From positions 1-27,346 of the forward strand of contig JBBRYP010000063.1 in the NCBI GenBank assembly GCA_038237515.1: a stretch of 27,346 nt of DNA, written 5' to 3'. The stretch is from JBBQDZ01 sp038237515. GTDB taxonomy: Bacteria > Actinomycetota > Thermoleophilia > Gaiellales > Gaiellaceae. Of the stretch, positions 21,778 through 27,346 are shown in pieces. Position numbers and translations under genes: made by a program. Every line of letters starts with the position of its first letter. The first letter of the stretch is position 1. The notes beneath the pieces were generated by a model. The model saw nothing but the letters and a program-made list of their open reading frames with translations, did no database searches and was not told the DNA's origin.

Positions 21778-24498
21778 ATGGTGTTCGAGATCGTCAGCAG
21801 GGAGGAAGAACTCGCCTCCCTCCACGCTTTCATCGGCCAAGCCGAGGGAGGGCCCGCTGCAATCGTGATCGAGGGCGAGGCGGGCATCGGAAAGTCGACG
21901 CTGTGGCTTGCGGGTGTCGAGCATGCGCGTGCGCAGGGGTTGCGCGTTCTCTCGTCGCGACCGGCCGAGGCCGAGCGCGGCATCGCTCACGTGGGGCTGG
22001 GCGATCTATTCGACGACGTCCTCGACGACGTCCTGCCTGCGCTGTCGATGCCGAGGCGGCGCGCGCTCGAGGTAGCGCTGCTCCTGGAGGAGGCGGCAGG
22101 TGACCCCATCGATCACCGCGCGCTTGCCGTGGCGGTGCGGGGCGTCCTGCAGCTTCTCAGCGAACGGGAGCCGATCGTGATTGCTGTCGACGACGTCCAG
22201 TGGCTCGACCCCTCCTCGTCGATCGCACTTGCGTTCGCACTGCGAAGGCTCACTGCGAACCACGTACGGCTGCTGCTCGCCCGGCGACTCGTCGAAGGAG
22301 CGCAGCCCCCGGGACTCGAGCAAGCGCTCGAGGCGGAGCGCGTCCAGCGGCTCCCGCTGGGACCCCTCAGCATCGGCGCTCTCCATCGATTCCTGCGCGA
22401 CCGGCTCGGAAGAACCTTCGCGCGCCAGACACTGCTCCGCATCCACGAGAGGTCGGGTGGGAATCCATTCTTCGCGCTCGAGGTGGCCCGCGTTCTTGAC
22501 GCGGACATCGACCCACTCAAGCCGCTCCCGGTTCCCGAGACGCTCGAAGAGCTCGTGCGTGCGAGGATCTCCGGGCTCCCGGCGCCCACTCGCGAGGCGC
22601 TCACGTTCGCCTCGGCGTTGGGCACAACGTCAGAGTCTCTCCTGGAGCGGGCGGGCGTTGACGCAGACGCACTCGAGCCGGCATTCGTCGCGCACGTCGT
22701 CGAGCGCGAGAACGGGACGATTCGCTTCACGCACCCGCTGCTGTCGTCGGTCCTCTACCGGGACCTCGGCGAGGGGCGGCTGAGCGTTCACGAGCGTATC
22801 GCCGGTATTGTCGAAGAGCCGCTCCTCCGCGCCCGTCACCTGGCGCTGTCGAGGGATGCGCCGGACGCCGAGGTCGCCGCTGCGCTCGACGACGCCGCGA
22901 GACTGGCGGCGGATCGAGGCGCGTCGGCCGTCGTGGCCGAGCTCGCCGAGCATGCGCTCCGGCTGACGCCACTGGCCGCGACCGAGGAGCGGCGGCGTCG
23001 AGCGCTGGCTGCAGCTCGTGCGCATCATTCTTCCGGGGAGTGGACGCGGGCGCGAACGCTCGCGACCGACCTGCTGGCCGAGGTGGGAATCGGCTCGTTG
23101 CGCGCCGAGTGCCTCGTGCTCCTCGCCGAGCTCGAAAGCGTCGATCGTTCCGTCGGGCTGCTCGAGGAAGCCCTCCGCGACGCGGCTTCTCGGCCGGCGC
23201 TTCAGTCGTCCATCCACCGTCGACTCGCGTGGGCGGCGCGCTTCAGAAAGGGGTTCGTGGCAGCGCTCGAGCACGCACAGACCGCACTCGAGCTCGCCGA
23301 CGATCTCGACGACGACGCGCTTCGAGTCGGTGCGCTCACCATGCTCACCGCGATCGGTTCCATTGTGGGCGACGCCGAGGCGCCGGCACATGCGGCGCGA
23401 GCCCGCCATCTCGTAACCGCCGTCGACGATCCGGAGATGCAGAAGGAGGCAATCGCCGCGGAGATAGACGTGCTCACAACGTGCGTCAGCATCGACGCGG
23501 CCCGTGTGCTGCTGGAGCGCGCGCACCGAGAATGGTGCGAGCGCGACGAGCCGTGGAGCGCTTGGGCGCTCTGGAAGCTCGCGTGGGTCGAGCTGTGGGG
23601 CGGGCGTTGGGAGCTCGCGGCGAACTACGCCGCGAGTGCACGCGACATACGCGTCCAGTACGGACTCGAGTTGCCGCAGGACCACCTCCCCAGCGCGTGG
23701 ATTGCCCTCCATCGCGGCGAGCTCGAGCTCGCCCGCGAGCAGTCGGAGCGAGCCCTGGGGCTCGCAGCGGAGCAGCTCGGGCTCCACCCGCCCCTCCATC
23801 TGGCGGTTTTGGGTCTCGTCGCTCTCTGGAGCGGTGACGCGCCGGCTGCCGCGGCGTGGCTCGGCAAGACCGAGCGGCAGGCCGCGGCTCTCGGATGGGG
23901 TGAGCCCGCCCACCGCCCGTGGAGCGCCGACTACGCCGAGGCGCTGCTCGAGCTCGGCCGGATCGACGAGGCCGTGCAGGTGCTCGACGTCTGGGAGGCA
24001 GACGCGGCACGGCTCGGGCGCGACTGGGTGCTCGCGCAGGTGACGCGGGGTCGCGGGCTCGTGGCCGCCGCCCTTGGGAACGTCGATCAGGCCGCTTCCC
24101 TCCTGCAGCGGGCGGTCGCGCAGCACGAGGACGTCGGAGATCACTTCGGGCGGGCCCGCGCGCTGCTCGCCCTCGGCATCGTCCGCAGGCGCGCACGCCA
24201 GAAGCGCGCGTCCCGCGACGCGATCCGCGCAGCGCTCGGCGGCTTCGAGGAACTCGGAGCGGCCATTTGGATCGAGAAGGCGCGCAACGAGCTCGGAAGC
24301 ATCGGCGGGCGCAGACGTGAGGAGGGGCTGACCGCGGCGGAGCTGCGTGTCGCGGCCCTGGTTGCCGAGGGTCGAACCAACCGGGAAGTCGCCGCCGCGC
24401 TCTTCCTCGGCGAGCGGACGGTGGCCAGCCACCTCACCCACATCTACGCCAAGCTCGGAGTGCGCTCGCGTACGGAGCTCGCCCGACGGCAGCACTGA
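21778..24498 (+). CDS. LuxR-family ATPase regulator (MalT/LAL type)
   Basis: A 906-residue STAND-type regulator. Residues 1-41 give E-I-V-S-R-E-E-E-L and Walker A G-E-A-G-I-G-K-S-T (33-41). Walker B lies near 133-145 (I-V-I-A-V-D-D-V-Q-W-L-D), followed by L-L-L-A-R-R and G-G-N-P-F-F-A-L-E-V-A-R, the usual AAA_16-type region. Residues ~400-840 are helical TPR-like repeats. Residues ~849-904 form a LuxR helix-turn-helix (L-T-A-A-E-L-R-V-A-A-L-V-A-E-G-R-T-N-R-E and T-V-A-S-H-L-T-H-I-Y-A-K-L-G-V). ATP binding and an inducer would switch DNA binding by the C-terminus. GAGGAGG abuts ATG 21778; an in-frame ATG at 21676 lacks such a site. It lies between two transcription units with related promoters, which it may control. 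Class is certain, ligand unknown. Confidence 0.93.
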   Translation: MVFEIVSREEELASLHAFIGQAEGGPAAIVIEGEAGIGKSTLWLAGVEHARAQGLRVLSSRPAEAERGIAHVGLGDLFDDVLDDVLPALSMPRRRALEVALLLEEAAGDPIDHRALAVAVRGVLQLLSEREPIVIAVDDVQWLDPSSSIALAFALRRLTANHVRLLLARRLVEGAQPPGLEQALEAERVQRLPLGPLSIGALHRFLRDRLGRTFARQTLLRIHERSGGNPFFALEVARVLDADIDPLKPLPVPETLEELVRARISGLPAPTREALTFASALGTTSESLLERAGVDADALEPAFVAHVVERENGTIRFTHPLLSSVLYRDLGEGRLSVHERIAGIVEEPLLRARHLALSRDAPDAEVAAALDDAARLAADRGASAVVAELAEHALRLTPLAATEERRRRALAAARAHHSSGEWTRARTLATDLLAEVGIGSLRAECLVLLAELESVDRSVGLLEEALRDAASRPALQSSIHRRLAWAARFRKGFVAALEHAQTALELADDLDDDALRVGALTMLTAIGSIVGDAEAPAHAARARHLVTAVDDPEMQKEAIAAEIDVLTTCVSIDAARVLLERAHREWCERDEPWSAWALWKLAWVELWGGRWELAANYAASARDIRVQYGLELPQDHLPSAWIALHRGELELAREQSERALGLAAEQLGLHPPLHLAVLGLVALWSGDAPAAAAWLGKTERQAAALGWGEPAHRPWSADYAEALLELGRIDEAVQVLDVWEADAARLGRDWVLAQVTRGRGLVAAALGNVDQAASLLQRAVAQHEDVGDHFGRARALLALGIVRRRARQKRASRDAIRAALGGFEELGAAIWIEKARNELGSIGGRRREEGLTAAELRVAALVAEGRTNREVAAALFLGERTVASHLTHIYAKLGVRSRTELARRQH

Positions 24499-24522
24499 CG
24501 AAGGCACCCTGGCGGGCAAAGT

Positions 24523-24566
24523 TCAGACGTTCTGACGTTTCCACGCCGGCGCCCCGGCCGTAGCGT
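24523..24566 (+). promoter_or_regulatory. Palindrome and promoter of the DUF4242/cupin operon
   Basis: TCAGA-CGT-TCTGA (24523-24535) is a perfect palindrome 24 bases after the LuxR-type gene's stop. TTTCCA (24538-24543) and TAGCGT (24561-24566) are 17 bases apart, and GTG 24574 comes 7 bases later. The palindrome just upstream of -35 is where an activator such as the adjacent LuxR-type protein could bind. Confidence 0.55.
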
Positions 24567-24573
24567 CGAGGGC

Positions 24574-24846
24574 GTGCCGAGCTACCTCGTCGAGACCTAT
24601 CTGGCTCGCGGTCGGGCGGGAGAGCGCGCTGCCCGCGAGCGGCGGGCGCACTCGGCGGCCGAGGAGCTGACGCAGGAGCAGACACCCGTCCACTTCGAGC
24701 GCTCGATCCACGTCCCCGAGGACGAGATCTGCTTCTTCGTCTTCGACGCTCCCTCGGGCCGAGACGCGGCGATCGTGGCACAGCGCGCTGGACTCGATCC
24801 GTTTCGCGTCGTCGAAGCCGTCTCGGCCGCAAAGGAGGAGGAATGA
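24574..24846 (+). CDS. DUF4242-like small protein
   Basis: A 90-residue soluble protein: V-P-S-Y-L-V-E-T-Y at the start, A-A-E-E-L-T-Q-E-Q-T-P-V-H-F-E-R-S-I-H-V-P-E-D-E in the middle, then I-C-F-F-V-F-D-A-P-S-G and A-G-L-D-P-F-R-V-V-E-A-V. The layout (short ferredoxin-like alpha/beta fold, 'YLVE...', 'FxVFDAPS', then 'xAGLxxxRVxE') matches DUF4242 proteins, some of which bind nickel in Streptomyces. Metal ligands are not evident here beyond one His and one Cys. GTG 24574 follows the -10 box by 7 bases without a ribosome-binding site, suggesting a leaderless message. It leads an operon with the cupin and the next gene. Confidence 0.8.
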   Translation: MPSYLVETYLARGRAGERAARERRAHSAAEELTQEQTPVHFERSIHVPEDEICFFVFDAPSGRDAAIVAQRAGLDPFRVVEAVSAAKEEE

Positions 24847-24916
24847 GATCCGCGGTGGTCACAGCCGGTTGGCAATCGCATGGCGCGACCCCGTCTCTAC
24901 CGATAGGAGGTATTCG

Positions 24917-25534
24917 ATGAAGCGGTTGATCGTCTCTCTCGTTCTGTCCGGTGCGGTTGTGTGGGCGGCGGTCGCACTCGCGACCCCGGGATCGGGGCAG
25001 TCAAACAGCATCCAGGCGCTCGGCGCCCTGCATGCCGATCTGGCGTTCAATACCGGTCTCGTCGCGGAGGCGAACGGTCTCACCTGGAAGGGCAAGCAGT
25101 ATTCCGCCGACCAGCTGCCGGAGCTCCTGATGCGACTCCGGAGCGATGGCATCACGAGCCTCGGCGAGTGGTTGAACCTGCATCCTGCGGTCTCCGCGAG
25201 GTTCGGGATGGTCCCGGTGGGAGTGTTGCACTCGCCGGAGATCGTCACCCAGCAGGCCAAATTCGCTCCGGGAGGGTTCTCGGGCTGGCACAGCCATTCT
25301 GGATACCTAACCGCGACGGTCGTCTCCGGCCAGGTCGTCCGCTACGGCCCCGACTGCTCGTCCGAGACGTTCACTGCCGGCCAGTCCTTCTACGAGACCG
25401 CTGCGAACACGTTCATCGTCAAGAACGAGAGCAACGCGGACGCGGTCGTGTCGGTGACCTTCGTCGTCCCGGGAGGCACGCCGACCACCGGGCTTAGGGT
25501 CGACAAGCCGCAGCCTGCGACCTGCAGCAAGTGA
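24917..25534 (+). CDS. Secreted cupin-domain protein
   Basis: A 205-residue exported protein with the signal peptide M-K-R-L-I-V-S-L-V-L-S-G-A-V-V-W-A-A-V-A-L-A. The C-terminal half is a cupin: F-A-P-G-G-F-S-G-W-H-S-H-S-G-Y-L-T-A-T-V-V-S-G-Q-V is motif 1, and E-T-A-A-N-T-F-I-V-K-N-E-S is motif 2. Motif 1 keeps the two His but lacks the usual Glu, and motif 2 has Phe where His is normal, so a full three-His/Glu metal site is missing; it may bind a small ligand or a loosely held metal. The N-terminal part (residues 35-110, with L-T-W-K-G-K-Q-Y) is not recognised. TAGGAGG lies 7 bases before ATG 24917, and the stop overlaps the next start by 4 bases. Confidence 0.87.
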   Translation: MKRLIVSLVLSGAVVWAAVALATPGSGQSNSIQALGALHADLAFNTGLVAEANGLTWKGKQYSADQLPELLMRLRSDGITSLGEWLNLHPAVSARFGMVPVGVLHSPEIVTQQAKFAPGGFSGWHSHSGYLTATVVSGQVVRYGPDCSSETFTAGQSFYETAANTFIVKNESNADAVVSVTFVVPGGTPTTGLRVDKPQPATCSK

Positions 25535-26403
25535 TCCGACTCGATCCGGGTGGCCGGCCGCGGGCGCGGGGAGGGCGGAGGCGCCCTCCCCGCGGCGGCC
25601 GCGCCCGGTGGGCGCTCGCAGCCGCCGTGACGGCTGCGCTCGCGACGGGGATCACAGCGCCGGCCTCGCGGGCCGACGGCGACCCCGCGAGCGACTTTCT
25701 GCTCATGCAGAACGTGTACTACCCGCACCAGTCGCCCTCGCAGGCCGTGAGCGGTGCGCTCGAGCGCGCCGCGGACGGCATCTACGCCCACGGAGACCGT
25801 GTCAAGGTCGCGCTGATCTACGCCTTGGACGACCTCGGAGCGATTCCGTCCCTTTTCGGGAGACCCGCGGAGTACGCGCACTTCCTCGGAGTCGAGCTCG
25901 GGCTCTGGTATGTCGGCCCGCTGCTCGTCGTGATGCCGGCAGGCTTCGGCGTCTACGACGGCGGACGCTCGACCGTGGTGGAGGAGCAGGTGCTGCGCTC
26001 GGTTCCCGTCTCCGCGGGAAGCCCGGACGACCTCGCCCGCAGCGCAACGGAGGCGCTGCAGCGTCTCGCGTCCGCAGACGCTCTCAGCTCCCCCGACGTC
26101 AGGGCTCCCCTTGTTACCGCGTACCCGGCATCGGCGTGGCGGGGGAAGCTGGCCACCCTCCGCTTCGACGTCTTCGACGACAGCGGCCGCAGCAAGGCGC
26201 TCGTACGCGTTTACGAGAACTGCGTCCTCCTCGCCACCCTCACCTCTCCAGCAGTCTTCAAGATCGGCACCCGCAATGTCAGGGTGCGCTGGCTGGTGCC
26301 GGCCAAGCTCCGAAGCCGGCGGCTCCGCTTTTGCGTCGTCGCTTCCGACCCAGCCGGAAACCGGAGCACATCGGCGTGTGCGCCATTTCTCCAGGTGAGG
26401 TAG
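25531..26403 (+). CDS. Exported protein with TPM-like N-domain and beta-sandwich C-domain, unknown function
   Basis: A 290-residue protein. The start is GTG 25531, overlapping the cupin TGA (GTGA). An Arg-rich N-terminus precedes a hydrophobic export or anchor segment (A-L-A-A-A-V-T-A-A-L-A-T-G-I, residues 28-42). Residues ~50-150 read S-D-F-L-L-M-Q-N-V-Y-Y-P, V-A-L-I-Y-A-L-D-D-L-G-A-I-P-S-L-F-G-R-P and P-L-L-V-V-M-P-A-G-F-G-V-Y, resembling TPM-type secreted domains in general layout. Residues ~190-290 (A-T-L-R-F-D-V-F-D-D-S-G-R, then V-R-W-L-V-P-A-K-L and F-C-V-V-A-S-D-P-A-G-N-R-S) form an Ig-like sandwich with paired Cys. No catalytic residues are evident. It is the last gene of the DUF4242-cupin operon and is probably translationally coupled. 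Confidence 0.85.
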   Translation: MIRLDPGGRPRARGGRRRPPRGGRARWALAAAVTAALATGITAPASRADGDPASDFLLMQNVYYPHQSPSQAVSGALERAADGIYAHGDRVKVALIYALDDLGAIPSLFGRPAEYAHFLGVELGLWYVGPLLVVMPAGFGVYDGGRSTVVEEQVLRSVPVSAGSPDDLARSATEALQRLASADALSSPDVRAPLVTAYPASAWRGKLATLRFDVFDDSGRSKALVRVYENCVLLATLTSPAVFKIGTRNVRVRWLVPAKLRSRRLRFCVVASDPAGNRSTSACAPFLQVR

Positions 26404-26773
26404 CCCGCCTCCGGCTCACATGTCCGAGGCCCGCATGCACCGATCGAGTTGCACTCCATCGGGCTCCGGCTCGAGATCGCAAGGAACCAGCCGACGAAAG
26501 GGATGACCCCACGACTTGCAGATCATTCCAGAGCGGACCTAACCGGACAGGCAGAAGGCGTCGCGATTCTTCCGCTCGATTCTGAGCTTCTTGCGGGAGG
26601 ACGCTCGCACAGCCAGTGTCACGGCTCGTGCAAGGATGCGCCGGTGCGTGGAGTCCTTTCGGCGGCGATCTTTGACACCCGGGCTCAAGTCGTCGATCGC
26701 CATGGCCGGATCGACCCGTCATCCCGCGTCGCTTGCCCACGACGGCGTTGACGCGACGCAGGAACCCGTAGCG
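26404..26773. other. Intergenic region before the RES-domain gene
   Basis: About 370 bases with no gene I can support. In particular, no helix-turn-helix/MbcA antitoxin is recognisable in any frame upstream of the RES gene. Open frames here lack ribosome-binding sites and known motifs. Confidence 0.5.
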
Positions 26774-27322
26774 ATGCGGCTCTGGCGGCTCACCCGGACG
26801 GGCCAGACTGCACTCGACGGCGCAGGGACATTGAAACATGGCGGCCGCTACTCACCGCCAGGCGCGCCGGTTGTCAACTTCGCTTCGGAGGCGGGGCTCG
26901 CCGTGCTGGTGGCCCTGCGATACCTGCGGGGCAATCCAGCAGACGCGCCAGATGACTACGTCCTCGGTTGGACCGAGATCGATGCGATTCCCGAGAGGGT
27001 CCCCGACGCTGACGGCAACGATTCGATCCGCGCCTGGGTGACCGACTGGCTCCAGGAGCGCCGCAGCTTGCTGGCCGCAGTGCGCTCGCAGGTTCTCCCG
27101 GAGGCAGACGTTGTGTTGATGAACCCGCTCCATTCCGGTGCCGCGCAGGTACGGCCGCTCATCACACGGCCGTTCAGCTTCGCAGAGTGCCTCCACACTC
27201 CGCCGGAGGATGTCCGGATCGTCGTGGAACTTGGGCGGCGGTCCCTGCTTGACGATCAGACGGTAACGAGTTCGGCGACCTCCTGGTGGTCGAGGGTCTC
27301 GGGAGTGGTGTGCAGTGCGTGA
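26774..27322 (+). CDS. RES-domain protein, orphan and possibly inactive
   Basis: A 182-residue RES-family protein: M-R-L-W-R-L-T-R, then G-A-G-T-L-K-H-G-G-R-Y-S-P-P-G-A-P-V-V-N-F-A-S, L-A-V-L-V-A-L-R-Y-L, and A-D-V-V-L-M-N-P-L-H-S. The first Arg and the G-G-R-Y-S-P-P-G loop are kept. Where active members have Y in 'VVYTAS' there is N-F, and where they have the catalytic Glu ('LAxLE') there is Val. The C-terminus (R-P-F-S-F-A-E-C-L-H-T-P-P-E and beyond) also departs from the usual 'FDPRL' ending. ATG 26774 fits the family start, though the frame stays open to 26591. No antitoxin lies upstream. It could be a decaying toxin or a repurposed RES protein. Confidence 0.75.
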   Translation: MRLWRLTRTGQTALDGAGTLKHGGRYSPPGAPVVNFASEAGLAVLVALRYLRGNPADAPDDYVLGWTEIDAIPERVPDADGNDSIRAWVTDWLQERRSLLAAVRSQVLPEADVVLMNPLHSGAAQVRPLITRPFSFAECLHTPPEDVRIVVELGRRSLLDDQTVTSSATSWWSRVSGVVCSA

Positions 27323-27346
27323 CGCTCGATCGCGATGACGAGGCTG

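Noticed and set aside
22630..24519. Long minus-strand frame (629 residues) opposite the LuxR-type gene
   Set aside because: Antisense shadow of a high-GC gene; no recognisable motifs and no ribosome-binding site.
27250..27346. A further gene starting at the right edge of the window
   Set aside because: A frame is open to the end, but under 100 bases with no start signal or motif; cannot be supported.

Overview
The window is high-GC bacterial DNA with the habits of an Actinomycetota genome: Arg/Ala/Gly-rich proteins, GTG starts, TANNNT-type -10 boxes placed 6-7 bases before the start codon (leaderless messages), a PknB-type Ser/Thr kinase, a SARP/BTAD regulator, and VapBC and RES toxin-antitoxin pairs. 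Many small secreted proteins of unknown function and a kinase/solute-binding-protein fusion make me lean towards a Thermoleophilia-like lineage. That placement is an impression; there is no marker gene here to test it.

Layout. 1-2370: the end of a propeller-repeat protein, a wrecked IS1182-type transposase, and a VapBC-like module with a clear leaderless promoter/operator. 2620-9039 (all minus strand): a metabolic block made of an NAD-dependent formate dehydrogenase, then a tightly packed run of a GlnT/GmaS-type glutamine synthetase-like ligase, a class II glutamine amidotransferase, a GXGXG-domain protein, an FMN/Fe-S glutamate-synthase domain protein and an unknown 143-residue protein. The ligase plus three split glutamate-synthase subunits match the glnT-glxBCD or gmaS-mgsABC gene sets. 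They may therefore serve ammonia assimilation or methylamine/N-methylglutamate metabolism, and the formate dehydrogenase next door favours a C1 link. 9396-10516: a RES toxin with its Xre/MbcA-type antitoxin, again apparently leaderless.

10588-19714 looks like one signalling and output region. A 1137-residue protein joins a Ser/Thr kinase, one membrane helix, an extracellular beta-propeller and an extracellular family-5 solute-binding domain. It converges, 5 bp apart, on a SARP regulator with a tandem Usp-like C-terminus. Two promoters beside the regulator, one for a secreted 253-residue protein and one for a secreted beta-helix protein with two downstream genes (including an orphan DctP-like binding protein), carry the same element: CTTAG-containing heptamers repeated every 11 bp, then 8 bp, then CATTCT. 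That is the textbook SARP operator geometry. With a kinase-propeller protein as neighbour, the set resembles an AfsK/AfsR-type pathway with a ligand-binding sensor attached.

19718-20265 is decayed DNA: the last ~40 codons of a second beta-helix gene and a frameshifted mazF. 20750-26403 holds a large LuxR/MalT-type ATPase regulator flanked by two transcription units that start with similar promoters and a DUF4242-like first gene (one cut to 20 codons, one intact), each followed by secreted proteins. The window ends with an apparently orphan, possibly degenerate RES-domain gene. I saw no tRNA, rRNA, CRISPR array or replication origin.
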